DNA of 64,000 nucleotides from Methylotenera_A sp963701715 (GTDB lineage Bacteria; Pseudomonadota; Gammaproteobacteria; Burkholderiales; Methylophilaceae). The stretch is from contig CAVPAX010000006.1 in NCBI GenBank assembly GCA_963701715.1, positions 329,388 to 393,387 on the forward strand, written 5' to 3'. A program made the position numbers and the translations under genes. Positions within the stretch are counted from its first letter, which is position 1. Each line of letters begins with the position of its first letter. The notes below the pieces were generated by a model. The model was not told where the DNA came from. It saw nothing but the letters and a program-made list of their open reading frames with translations, and did not search any database. Below, in pieces: positions 26,442 to 35,112 of this stretch.

Positions 26442-26651
26442 CTAAACTTCCGTGCCAATTCGATAATCACCCACGGTATTTAACACAGCATTCAGCGTTT
26501 CTATATCAGCTGTTTGGCCTGTAAGTCTTATTTGTTGCGGCTTAAGCGTTACTTCCACAGCATCTGCATAAGGCGCCAAAGTGGCTTTAACTCGGGCAAC
26601 GCAATGGTCGCAAGATAAACCCGAAATTGAGTATGTTCTTTCTTGTTTCAT
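26442..26651 (-). CDS. Heavy-metal-associated (CopZ-like) domain protein
   Basis: 69 aa single HMA domain with the metal-binding motif GLSCDHCVARV and the ferredoxin-like fold pattern. Such proteins chaperone Cu(I). It ends 9 bp before aat and is probably cotranscribed with aat-bpt, an unusual partnership; no copper ATPase is nearby. Confidence 0.85.
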   Translation of the reverse strand: MKQERTYSISGLSCDHCVARVKATLAPYADAVEVTLKPQQIRLTGQTADIETLNAVLNTVGDYRIGTEV

Positions 26652-26744
26652 CGTGATACACTTTCCGATCCGTAGTACAAATAAAGTAGTGCATTAATAA
26701 CAGCGAAGTTTAGATAATAAATTTTCTAGAAAGTTATTTATTTT

Positions 26745-26954
26745 ATGAACACTATATATAAAAAAACGTTAAAAGGGGTCGAGGAGACCGCACTTCGCAG
26801 CCAAGGTTTGCAACTAAAGCTCCGCGAGTACCTGAAACTGGTAGATGGTACAAAATCTGCAGAAGATATACAACGCACACATCCTGAGCTATTCGAGGTA
26901 GATGTAGTGCTGACCGTGCTGCAGAGCGATGGGTATATCGAAAGCTTGCAATAG
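26745..26954 (+). CDS. Small winged-helix-like protein, unknown function
   Basis: 69 aa: an N-terminal basic helix, then LREYLKLVDGTKSAEDIQRT and a C-terminal DVVLTVLQSDGYIESLQ. The helix-helix-helix-strand pattern looks like small domains fused to the end of some response regulators. I recognise no named family. It is divergent from the HMA gene. Confidence 0.55.
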   Translation: MNTIYKKTLKGVEETALRSQGLQLKLREYLKLVDGTKSAEDIQRTHPELFEVDVVLTVLQSDGYIESLQ

Positions 26955-27051
26955 GTTTTTCAAAATAAACTACATAAGTCTTTGTAATTAAAATAAAAAA
27001 TGCGTAGAATGCGCGCTTTGGTTTTATATGAAACCGTTTTAATCACAAAGC

Positions 27052-29268
27052 ATGGAAGTTTATACCAACAATCTAGCCAAGCCCATTCATAGCTATCGTC
27101 CTTATTGGGCGAAGCGCTTTGGCACAGCTCCAATGTTACCGATGACGCGCGCCGAGATGGATGCGCTCGGCTGGGATTCGTGCGATATAATTTTGGTGAC
27201 AGGTGATGCTTATATCGACCATCCAAGCTTTGGTATGGCGCTGGTTGGGCGTCTGCTTGAAGCGCAAGGTTTCCGTGTCGGTATTATCGCGCAACCGGAT
27301 TGGCAAAACGCCAGCGCTTTCAAGGCACTTGGCAAACCTAATCTTTACTTTGGCATTACCGCCGGCAATATGGACTCGATGGTCAATCGTTATACTGCCG
27401 ACCGAAAAATCCGTTCTGACGATGCTTATACGCCTGATGCAGAGCCCAATAAGCGGCCAGATAGAGCGGTTTTAGTGTATTCACAACGTTGCCGCGAAGC
27501 TTACTCAAACGTACCGTTGGTGATTGGCAGCATCGAAGCCAGTTTGCGCCGCATTGCGCATTACGACTATTGGAGCGACAAGGTGCGCCGCAGTATTCTG
27601 GTGGACTCCAAAGCTGATATGCTCATTTACGGCAATGCTGAGCGTGCGTTGGTAGAGCTAAGCCACCGCATTGCCAAAGGCGAAAAAGTAAGCGAAATTC
27701 AAGATATTCGTGGCACAGCATTTTTGCGCAAAAGTATTCCGGAAGATTTTGTCGAGATTGAATCTACGCATCTGGATAGAGCGGGTCCGGTTGATAAGCA
27801 TATCGACCCATACGAGATGAAAATGGGTAAAGCCGATGCCAGTTGCGCAACGGACGACAGTAAACCCAAATTGACATTGCCCGAAGGCGCAAAAGCCATT
27901 GAATTTGTGCGCAAGCCAAAAGCGGATAGAAGCAAGCAAGTTGTGCGTTTACCGGCCTATGAAGAAGTCTCACAAGATCCGGTTTTATATGCCCACGCTT
28001 CGCGCGTGCTGCATCTGGAGGCTAATCCGGGCAATGCGCGTGCGCTGGTGCAAAAGCATGGCGACCGCGAGGTGTGGCTCAACCCGCCGCCGATACCACT
28101 CACCACCAAAGAGATGGATTATGTGTACGACATGCCGTATGCGCGCAAGCCGCACCCCATCTACAAAAATGCAAAAATTCCCGCGTGGGAGATGATTCGT
28201 TTCAGCGTGAACATCATGCGTGGCTGCTTTGGTGGCTGTACGTTTTGCAGCATTACCGAGCACGAAGGCCGCATCATTCAAAGCCGTTCTGAAGAATCGA
28301 TTTTGAAAGAAGTCGAAGAAATCCGCGACAAAGTCGATGGTTTTACGGGGATTATTTCAGACCTTGGCGGGCCCACAGCCAACATGTACCGCATTGCCTG
28401 TAAATCCGAGAAAATCGAACAGGCCTGCCGCAAACTAAGCTGTGTTTACCCGGGCATTTGCGAGAATCTGAACACCGATCATAGCGCACTCATCCATCTG
28501 TACCGCAAAGCCCGCGCTATTAAAGGCGTTAAGAAGGTTTTGATTGGGTCTGGCCTGCGTTACGATTTGGCGGTGAAATCGCCGGAATACGTGAAAGAGC
28601 TGGTGCAGCATCACGTCGGCGGTTACTTAAAAATCGCGCCTGAGCATAGTGAAGAAAACGTGCTCAGCAAAATGATGAAGCCGGGTATGGGTGCGTATGA
28701 TGAGTTTAAAGCAATGTTCGAGAAGTTCAGTGCCGAGGCGGGCAAAAAGCAGTATTTGATTCCATATTTTATCGCCGCGCACCCGGGCACCACGGATGAA
28801 GACATGCTGAATCTGGCGCTGTGGCTGAAAAAAAACGATTTTCGCCTGGATCAGGTGCAGAACTTTACACCAACACCGATGGCAATGGCGACGGCCATGT
28901 ATCACAGCGGTAAAAACCCGCTGCGCAAAGTCACGGCAGATTCCGAGAACGTGCCTATCCCCAAGTCTGGCAACGTGCGCAAGCTGCATAAGGCGTTTAT
29001 TCGCTACCACGACCCTGCAAACTGGCCGATGCTGCGCGAAGCGCTTAAAAGAATGGGCAGAGAAGATTTAATCGGCAACAGCAAAAAGCATTTGGTTCCG
29101 GCATTTCAACCGGCGGTGATGGGCGCTGTACGGCAATCGGATGGCAGTGCTTTTATTCCAAAAACAGGCAAGCCGAAAGTGATGCCAAAAGGCTTTAACC
29201 AGCTTAAAAATCCGGCAAGGCCTGCAAACATTAAATCGAGTTGCAACAAAATCACGAAAGGGCGTTAA
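27052..29268 (+). CDS. ygiQ: YgiQ family (UPF0313) radical SAM protein
   Basis: 738 aa, full length. The radical SAM cluster is C392-x3-C396-x2-C399 in MRGCFGGCTFCSITEHEGR. The N-terminal ~360 residues hold the family-specific DIILVTGDAYIDHPSFG and VIGSIEASLRRIAHYDYWS; the C-terminal part has YLKIAPEHSEENVLSKM and QVQNFTPTPMAMATAMY. The reaction catalysed is not known. It is a single gene with a short AT-rich upstream region. Confidence 0.93.
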   Translation: MEVYTNNLAKPIHSYRPYWAKRFGTAPMLPMTRAEMDALGWDSCDIILVTGDAYIDHPSFGMALVGRLLEAQGFRVGIIAQPDWQNASAFKALGKPNLYFGITAGNMDSMVNRYTADRKIRSDDAYTPDAEPNKRPDRAVLVYSQRCREAYSNVPLVIGSIEASLRRIAHYDYWSDKVRRSILVDSKADMLIYGNAERALVELSHRIAKGEKVSEIQDIRGTAFLRKSIPEDFVEIESTHLDRAGPVDKHIDPYEMKMGKADASCATDDSKPKLTLPEGAKAIEFVRKPKADRSKQVVRLPAYEEVSQDPVLYAHASRVLHLEANPGNARALVQKHGDREVWLNPPPIPLTTKEMDYVYDMPYARKPHPIYKNAKIPAWEMIRFSVNIMRGCFGGCTFCSITEHEGRIIQSRSEESILKEVEEIRDKVDGFTGIISDLGGPTANMYRIACKSEKIEQACRKLSCVYPGICENLNTDHSALIHLYRKARAIKGVKKVLIGSGLRYDLAVKSPEYVKELVQHHVGGYLKIAPEHSEENVLSKMMKPGMGAYDEFKAMFEKFSAEAGKKQYLIPYFIAAHPGTTDEDMLNLALWLKKNDFRLDQVQNFTPTPMAMATAMYHSGKNPLRKVTADSENVPIPKSGNVRKLHKAFIRYHDPANWPMLREALKRMGREDLIGNSKKHLVPAFQPAVMGAVRQSDGSAFIPKTGKPKVMPKGFNQLKNPARPANIKSSCNKITKGR

Positions 29269-29337
29269 TTCAAGTGCTCGGTTGAACTAAACCGCATACC
29301 CCAAAGTCTCTACAGCAAGCCCAAACAAGAGAACAAT

Positions 29338-30198
29338 ATGCCCAAAATTTCAATCAGGAAAATCTTCATTGGCGCAATCCTTGCGGGTGTTGCGTTTGCA
29401 GCCCAAGCCACAGAAAAAGGCCTGTTTTGGAAGCTGGAGTCGCCAAGCGGAATCACCAGCTATCTGTTCGGCACTATTCATACCGATGACAACCGCGTGG
29501 CCGATATTAGCCCAAATGTGCAAACCGCGATTAAAAGCGTGGACGCATTTATGATGGAATCTTCCGAGAACCGCGACCCGAGTGTGATGATGCTTAAAGA
29601 GGGCAGTTTGGCTTCCCAGCTGACCAATGATGAATTTGAACAAGTGCGAGAGTTGGCAGATTTCCACACGATGCACTTGGGTGCGGCCATGCAGATGAAG
29701 CCGTGGCTGCTGGCGGTGGTGTTTGATTTGCCCAAACCACAAACACCGTTTGCGCAAGATAATCTGCTGATGACCAAATCTGAAGAAGCTGCAAAAGAAG
29801 TGTTGGGTATTGAAACTGCCGCCGAACATTTCGGCGTGATGGATGACTTTAGCCTGGAAGAACAAATGGTGATGCTGCGTGCGGTTCTCAAGCGTACACA
29901 GGCACAAAAAGAGGCGGATTTTGAGCGTCTGATAGCCGCTTATCTAGAGGGGGATAGCGATAAAATAACCGCCTTGGACGAGCAAATCACCAGCGGCATG
30001 CTGCCCAAAGAGTTATGGGCAAAAATGCGTGATAGATTGCTGGATAAACGCAACATGGTGATGGCGGAACGCACCATTAAAATCGCTAACGAGAAGCCCG
30101 TGTTTGTGGCGGTAGGCGCTTCCCACTTGGCTGGCGATGATGGGTTAATTGCAGCGTTTAAAAATGCAGGCTTTAAACTAAGTGTGATGCCCAAATAG
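29338..30198 (+). CDS. TraB/GumN family secreted protein
   Basis: 286 aa. A signal peptide (about 1-21, VAFAAQA) precedes a GumN/TraB domain starting LFWKLESPSGITSYLFGTIH; the second conserved end is KPVFVAVGASHLAGDDGLIAAFKNAGF. The GTIH and GASH motifs resemble the metal-binding/catalytic parts of TIKI-type proteases (family knowledge). Role unknown. It starts 70 bp after ygiQ. Confidence 0.85.
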   Translation: MPKISIRKIFIGAILAGVAFAAQATEKGLFWKLESPSGITSYLFGTIHTDDNRVADISPNVQTAIKSVDAFMMESSENRDPSVMMLKEGSLASQLTNDEFEQVRELADFHTMHLGAAMQMKPWLLAVVFDLPKPQTPFAQDNLLMTKSEEAAKEVLGIETAAEHFGVMDDFSLEEQMVMLRAVLKRTQAQKEADFERLIAAYLEGDSDKITALDEQITSGMLPKELWAKMRDRLLDKRNMVMAERTIKIANEKPVFVAVGASHLAGDDGLIAAFKNAGFKLSVMPK

Positions 30199-30215
30199 AT
30201 CAGCAAAAATTCAGT

Positions 30216-30800
30216 TTAATGCAGCACGTGTCGGCCAGCCTCATATTCCACCTGGTTGGCCTGTTTTACAAATACCAGTTCGTCAGTCGCATAACCCAGC
30301 TCTTTCGCCTGAGCCATCAAATGCTGCTTCACAGGGTAATTCAATTGCGGCGTGCGAGAGAGTATCCATAGGTAATCCAGCCCGCCACTCACCAAAGCAT
30401 AGTTGTAATAGGGCTTGTCCAGCTCGATGATATTATATGCACCATAGAACGGCCCAAAAAACGAGACTTTCAACCGCCCGGTGCGTGTGCCATCTTTGTT
30501 TGGCGCATCTACAAACTTAGCCTTGCCAATCGCCTCTTTCCACTCTTTGGTCTTGGTGTTAAAGCCACGGTTTACCACTTTAATACTACCGTCTTTTTCC
30601 AGGCTGTAATTTGCCGTCACTTGCTCCAGGCCTTTTTCAAAGCGGTTATCCAGCCGTGCAATCTCATACCAAGTACCTAAGTATTGGTTTGCATCCACGC
30701 TTTGCACCACGCTCTCTTTTGCGGCTTGTGGCATTTCTTTGCTGCATGCAGCGGTAAACAGAACAAAAATCAGTAAGCTAAAAATTCTCATAGTTTGCAT
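30216..30800 (-). CDS. blc: Outer-membrane lipoprotein, lipocalin (Blc-like)
   Basis: 194 aa. Lipobox FTAAC with C19 predicts lipidation. The lipocalin signature DANQYLGTWYEIARLDNRFEKGLEQVTANY contains the conserved GxW; later NIIELDKPYYNYALVSG and YLWILSRTPQL match Blc. It binds fatty acids or lysophospholipids in homologues. Convergent with the GumN gene. Confidence 0.92.
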   Translation of the reverse strand: MQTMRIFSLLIFVLFTAACSKEMPQAAKESVVQSVDANQYLGTWYEIARLDNRFEKGLEQVTANYSLEKDGSIKVVNRGFNTKTKEWKEAIGKAKFVDAPNKDGTRTGRLKVSFFGPFYGAYNIIELDKPYYNYALVSGGLDYLWILSRTPQLNYPVKQHLMAQAKELGYATDELVFVKQANQVEYEAGRHVLH

Positions 30801-30950
30801 TCAATAGTGCGCTCTCAAAAGATATAAATGGTTTGCAATTAGAGCATTCGAATTCATTATAGATTCAATCGTGCTGCAAAGTACATCCTGCTTGTCTTTT
30901 AGGGCAATGGTTTTGCTAATGAATGCGCGTATATATGAGATGAAATTAAA

Positions 30951-31029
30951 GTAGGGTGGGTTAGCTCAGTGTAATCCACCGAAATAAAAAACGACATACG
31001 GCGCAATATGCATAGCTATTGCGCCCTAC
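30951..31029. repeat. REP-like imperfect palindrome
   Basis: The block opens GTAGGGTGGGTTAG and closes GCGCCCTAC, with outer GTAGGG/CCCTAC arms. Two inner hairpins are visible: GGTGG...CCACC (30955-30980 region) and GGCGCAAT/ATTGCGCC (31010-31027 region). Similar GTAGGGTGGGTTA elements are dispersed in many proteobacteria. No second copy was seen in this window. Confidence 0.55.
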
Positions 31030-31034
31030 GCGGG

Positions 31035-31319
31035 CTAAAATCTTGAGTCGTTTTCACATGGCAATCCGTCGTGGTCGCCATCCATTTTTGTATTTGGACA
31101 GTTTCTTAGAAAGTACTCAGCTTCTGCTCTTGACTGCATTTGGCTGCAATATTCTCTGCCGTCACATGAGAAATTTGCTACAGGCTGAGTAATTGTAGTT
31201 GTAGTCGTTTGAAGTGCTTGTGGTTCCGAGTAAGTTTCGCTTTGTGTTGGCGCGATATTCTTTTGATAATAATTCCAGCCAATAGTGGCGACCAATGCAT
31301 AAATTATTAGTTTTTTCAA
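31035..31319 (-). CDS. Excalibur calcium-binding domain protein
   Basis: 94 aa. One membrane anchor (LIIYALVATIGWNYY) then a Thr/Gln-rich linker and a C-terminal excalibur domain with CSQMQSRAEAEYFLRNCP and the Ca-binding loop DGDHDGLPCEND. Probably periplasmic; function unknown. Confidence 0.82.
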   Translation of the reverse strand: MKKLIIYALVATIGWNYYQKNIAPTQSETYSEPQALQTTTTTITQPVANFSCDGREYCSQMQSRAEAEYFLRNCPNTKMDGDHDGLPCENDSRF

Positions 31320-31334
31320 AGCCTCGCCTCTTTT

Positions 31335-32048
31335 CTAACAATACAAAGCCATCATATCACCCTCACTTAACCACCGCCATTCGCCTACTTTCAAATCATC
31401 GGGCAATTTTAACTTACCAATTTGGATGCGTTTTAGCGCTTCCACGCGGTTACTGATGGCTGCGACCATGCGTTTCACTTGGTGGTATTTGCCTTCTGCC
31501 AGCGTCATGTGGATGACGCGCTCGCTGATTTGTTTTACATCCAGTGCGGCAATTGTTTCGTCTTCATCAATCAATTTAACTCCGCCAAGAAGCGCATGGA
31601 TATTGGCTTCCAGAACAGGGTGTTTACAAGTCAATTCGTAGACTTTTGGCACTTTGTGTTTGGGTGAACTCATGCGGTGGATAAACTGGCCATCATCCGA
31701 AATCAGAATCAAACCCGTGGTATCTTCATCTAACCTGCCAATGCATTGCACGCCGCGCTCTACCAGCGGATGCGGCAGCAGGCTGTAGATGGTGGGGTGG
31801 TGCTGGGTTTTGTGCGAGCATTCGTAATTGGCGGGTTTGTGCATCATTAGGTAAGATTTTTCTTTGTATTGCCAAGGCTCGCCTTTTACGGTAAAACTTA
31901 AATCTTCCAGCGAGAATTCTGCGTCCGGGTCGTCACACATTTCGCCGTTCACGGTGATTTCTTCGTTGATAATCATAATGCGGCACAGCTTGCGCGAGCC
32001 AAAGCCTTGCTTATGCAGAATTCTTTCGAGGTCTAGTGTTTTAGCCAT
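31335..32048 (-). CDS. rsuA: RsuA-family 16S rRNA pseudouridine synthase
   Basis: 237 aa from the ATG at 32048 (the frame also opens at a GTG 18 bases upstream, but MAKTLDLERIL is the family start). An S4 domain (about 1-60, GFGSRKLCRIMI) precedes the catalytic domain with GRLDEDTTGLILISDDG, where D is the catalytic aspartate, and GKYHQVKRM. It modifies 16S rRNA U516 in E. coli. No Shine-Dalgarno is visible, but TATAAT lies six bases before the ATG (see findings). Confidence 0.92.
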   Translation of the reverse strand: MAKTLDLERILHKQGFGSRKLCRIMIINEEITVNGEMCDDPDAEFSLEDLSFTVKGEPWQYKEKSYLMMHKPANYECSHKTQHHPTIYSLLPHPLVERGVQCIGRLDEDTTGLILISDDGQFIHRMSSPKHKVPKVYELTCKHPVLEANIHALLGGVKLIDEDETIAALDVKQISERVIHMTLAEGKYHQVKRMVAAISNRVEALKRIQIGKLKLPDDLKVGEWRWLSEGDMMALYC

Positions 32049-32054
32049 ACGGGT

Positions 32055-32060
32055 ATTATA
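32055..32060 (-). promoter_or_regulatory. -10 box TATAAT upstream of rsuA
   Basis: A consensus TATAAT on the minus strand, six bases from the ATG, so transcription would start at or next to the start codon. The -35 region falls in the aqpZ terminator and is weak. Confidence 0.4.
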
Positions 32061-32064
32061 AGGC

Positions 32065-32095
32065 ACAAATAAAAACGCCCACTAAATGTGGGCGT
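32065..32095 (-). terminator. Intrinsic terminator after aqpZ
   Basis: ACGCCCAC (32075-32082) pairs with GTGGGCGT (32088-32095) over TAAAT; on the minus strand it runs into TTTTATTTG. Confidence 0.85.
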
Positions 32096-32115
32096 AGTTT
32101 TAACAATTGAACAGC

Positions 32116-32808
32116 TTAATCTTTTTTGGCTACAAAGTTATACACCAGTGCGCCGATGATGCCGCCCAAAATCGGCGCTACCCAGAACAGCCAAAGCTGC
32201 TGTAGGTAGATGCCGCCTGCAAACACGGCCTGGCTGGTGCTGCGAGCAGGGTTAACCGAAGTATTGGTCACAGGGATGCTGATCATGTGAATTAAAGCTA
32301 AAGTTAAACCAATCGCCAATGGCGCCAACCCAGCAGGCGCACGGCTATCGGTTGCGCCCATGATAATGAACAGGAATACTGCGGTCATCACAACCTCACA
32401 CACAAATGCTGCGTGCATCGCATAACCGTGCGGTGAGGCTTCACCATAACCATTCGATGCAAAGCCGCCCAGCGTGTAGCCTTCTTGCCCGCAGGCAATG
32501 CAATAAATGGTTGCTGCCGCTAAAATACCGCCCAATACTTGCGCGATGATGTAGTGTGGTAATTCGCTAGATTTGAATCTTCCGCCTGCGACTAAGCCAA
32601 TCGACACGGCCGGGTTGAGATGGCAGCCTGAAATGTGGCCGATTGCGTAGGCCATCGTTACTACCGTTAGACCGAATGCGAGTGAAACGCCTAAATAGCC
32701 CAAGCCTAATTCCGGGATTCCCGCAGCTAAGACCGCGCTGCCGCAACCGCCCAACACCAGCCAAAAAGTACCGATTAATTCTGCCAACGAACGTTTTGTT
32801 AATGACAT
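32116..32808 (-). CDS. aqpZ: Aquaporin Z
   Basis: 230 aa MIP channel with six membrane helices. Both pore motifs are present: HLNPAVSIG and SVNPARSTSQAVF (NPA and NPA). The N-terminus SLAELIGTFWLVLGGCGSAVLAAG and the ar/R region fit water-specific AqpZ rather than GlpF. Single gene with its own terminator. Confidence 0.95.
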   Translation of the reverse strand: MSLTKRSLAELIGTFWLVLGGCGSAVLAAGIPELGLGYLGVSLAFGLTVVTMAYAIGHISGCHLNPAVSIGLVAGGRFKSSELPHYIIAQVLGGILAAATIYCIACGQEGYTLGGFASNGYGEASPHGYAMHAAFVCEVVMTAVFLFIIMGATDSRAPAGLAPLAIGLTLALIHMISIPVTNTSVNPARSTSQAVFAGGIYLQQLWLFWVAPILGGIIGALVYNFVAKKD

Positions 32809-32922
32809 TTGAATCCTCTCCCTATAAATTATCGAGTGGTTTTTTGAATATTTTTATAAACTGCAACGTAAATCTACGCTTTAATTGAGGAGAGAACAAG
32901 CGGCTTAAGTTAGAATGTGTGT

Positions 32923-33696
32923 ATGAGTTTTAAGCATATTACATCGCGCGACAATCCGATTTTCAAATACTTGAAAAAATTGGCCGAAAATGCGCGCGAG
33001 CGTCGCGCAGAAGGCAAAACGCTGCTCGACGGCGTGCATTTGATAGAAAGCTATTTGCAGGCCTTTGGTGAGCCTGAATTAGTGATTATCCCGGAAGGCA
33101 AAAGCTCGCTTGAAGCGACCAGTCTGATGCAGCAGCTTGAGCATGTAAATACCATCATGTTCCCAACCTTGATGTTTGCAGAACTGACACCGGTTGCGAC
33201 TTCAACAGGTATTCTGGCGATGGTTAAGAAACCAAATCTTGCTTCGCCAAGTCAAATTGGTTTTGCGCTGATGCTCGAAGATATTCAGGACCCCGGTAAT
33301 TTAGGCAGCATGCTGCGATCCGCGCTGGGAGCGGGGGTAGACGCGATTTACCTGTCGAAAGGCTGTACCGATGCCTGGTCACCCAAAGCCTTGCGTGGTG
33401 GGCAGGGTGCACAGTTTTACCTGCCGATTATCGAGGGCGTAGATTTAGTAGAAACGATGCAGAATTTTGCAGGTAATACTTATGCGACAACAATGGATGG
33501 CGAATCGCTCTATGCGCAGGATTTAACAAAGCCAACTGCATTTGTGATTGGCAATGAAGGTGCCGGATTGAGCCTTGCAGCGCTTCAGGCTGCAGACAAG
33601 CAGGTGAGCATTCCCATGCACCATAACCTGGAATCGCTCAATGCTGCTGCGGCAGCTGCGGTTTGTTTGTTTGAACGTGCGCGGCAAGCTTCTTGA
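32923..33696 (+). CDS. TrmH/SpoU family RNA 2'-O-methyltransferase
   Basis: 257 aa from the ATG at 32923 (a GTG six bases upstream is less likely). N-terminal substrate-binding domain (KHITSRDNPIFKYLKKL, TLLDGVHLIESYL) then the knotted SPOUT domain: ALMLEDIQDPGNLGSMLRSA, FVIGNEGAGLS and VSIPMHHNLESLNAAAAAAV, the three family motifs. It probably methylates rRNA ribose with SAM; target unknown. Confidence 0.9.
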   Translation: MSFKHITSRDNPIFKYLKKLAENARERRAEGKTLLDGVHLIESYLQAFGEPELVIIPEGKSSLEATSLMQQLEHVNTIMFPTLMFAELTPVATSTGILAMVKKPNLASPSQIGFALMLEDIQDPGNLGSMLRSALGAGVDAIYLSKGCTDAWSPKALRGGQGAQFYLPIIEGVDLVETMQNFAGNTYATTMDGESLYAQDLTKPTAFVIGNEGAGLSLAALQAADKQVSIPMHHNLESLNAAAAAAVCLFERARQAS

Positions 33697-33712
33697 ATTA
33701 AGGATGAATGAA

Positions 33713-34192
33713 ATGACTTATAAACAGGCCGGTTTTTCGGCGATGGAAATGATGGTGGTGGTGGCGATTATCGCGATTCTGGCATTGATTGCGATTCCGT
33801 CCAGCATGGGACGTATCATCAAAGAAAATATAGTCGCAGCGTTGCCTTTGGCAGACATTGCAAAAGAACCTATTGCGGCAGCGTGGAAAGCCACCAAGAC
33901 CTTGCCAGTTGGCAATAATGAAGCCGGTTTGCCTGTGCCGGAAAAAGTGGTGAATAACTTTATTAGTTCTTTAGAAGTGCAAAACGGCGTGATTCATATG
34001 ACATTTGGCAACAAGGCGCATCCAAGAATCAAAGGAAAAGTACTTTCGCTACGCCCCGCGGTGATTGAGGAATCGCAAGTGGTACCTATTACCTGGGTTT
34101 GCGGAAATGCTAAAGCGCCGGATCAAATGACGATAAAAGGTGAAAATAAAACCAATATTCCGGATGAGTATTTACCGATTCTGTGCAGATAG
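33713..34192 (+). CDS. Type IV pilin-like protein
   Basis: 160 aa. Start at ATG 33713 with AAGG nine bases upstream. The class III signal is short, with cleavage expected at QAG|FSAMEMMVV (Glu at +5) and the hydrophobic helix VVVAIIAILALIAIP. The C-terminus resembles PilA subunits, NKTNIPDEYLPILCR with a paired Cys in WVCGNA. It lies between an RNA methyltransferase and hslO, away from pil genes, so it may be a minor or solitary pilin. Confidence 0.82.
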   Translation: MTYKQAGFSAMEMMVVVAIIAILALIAIPSSMGRIIKENIVAALPLADIAKEPIAAAWKATKTLPVGNNEAGLPVPEKVVNNFISSLEVQNGVIHMTFGNKAHPRIKGKVLSLRPAVIEESQVVPITWVCGNAKAPDQMTIKGENKTNIPDEYLPILCR

Positions 34193-34193
34193 G

Positions 34194-35084
34194 CTAGTGC
34201 TTTGATTTGCCGATATTAATTGTAATTTCATTGGCAAATAATGCAGCCGCATCAACTGCGTCAAATAAGTATTGCTTGTTACAAAAATCGCAGTTTACTT
34301 CAATGTTTTCACGCTCGGCCAGGATGCTATCGATTTCATCCTCACCCAGCATGCGCAACATGGCGCTTACTTTTATCTTGCTGCAGCTGCAGTGAAATCT
34401 TGTAGGTTTAGCATCAAATAAACGCACCTCTTCTTCAAAAAACAATCTTGTAAGCAATTGCTCTGGCGATAAATTCTGTAATTCATCATTGGTTAGCGTA
34501 TCGGCGAGATGATTGACGCGATTCCAGGCGTCCTGATCTTGATTGAAATGGTCCTGTTCAAACTGCTCCGGGAGTTTTTGCAGCAGCATGCCGGCGGCAT
34601 TTTCTCCATCGCAATGCAGCCACAGCGAAGTATCTATCTGCTGCGAGCGCTGCATGTAATTTTCTAGCATCTCTGCAATTGTCTCGCCTTCAATAGGCAC
34701 GATACCTTGGTAGGCCTCGCCTTGTTTCGGGTCCAGCGTAATCACGAACTGACCGTTATGAATGAGTTCCAAAAAAGACTGGTCGGCAATTTCGCCTGAC
34801 CATTTGGCCGTTGCGCGCATTTCCAGCGACGAACTGCATTCCACCACTAATAACTTAAGCGCACCTTTGCTTTGCAGCTGCAGCACCATTGCGCCATCCA
34901 TTTTAAGGGTGGCAGAGAGCAGGGCGCTGGCTGCCATTAACTCCCCAAGCGCCTGTTTCAACACTAAAGGCAGTATTTGATGCTGCAGAACCTGCTGATA
35001 AGTATGATTCAGGTGAACAATGTTGCCGCGAATAGGCGTGTTTTCAAATAAAAAGTGCTGGAGGGAATCTGTCATATTGTTCAT
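34194..35084 (-). CDS. hslO: Redox-regulated chaperone Hsp33
   Basis: 296 aa. The C-terminal zinc switch has the Cys pairs FHCSCSKIK and CDFCNKQYLF (CxC and CxxC). The N-terminal domain begins DSLQHFLFENTPIRGNIVHLN and contains MDGAMVLQLQSKGALKLL. Oxidation releases zinc and activates holdase activity (established). The start could be the ATG 9 bases further in. Confidence 0.94.
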   Translation of the reverse strand: MNNMTDSLQHFLFENTPIRGNIVHLNHTYQQVLQHQILPLVLKQALGELMAASALLSATLKMDGAMVLQLQSKGALKLLVVECSSSLEMRATAKWSGEIADQSFLELIHNGQFVITLDPKQGEAYQGIVPIEGETIAEMLENYMQRSQQIDTSLWLHCDGENAAGMLLQKLPEQFEQDHFNQDQDAWNRVNHLADTLTNDELQNLSPEQLLTRLFFEEEVRLFDAKPTRFHCSCSKIKVSAMLRMLGEDEIDSILAERENIEVNCDFCNKQYLFDAVDAAALFANEITINIGKSKH

Positions 35085-35112
35085 CGTGCCATTTTAACAT
35101 CGCAGGCTGATT

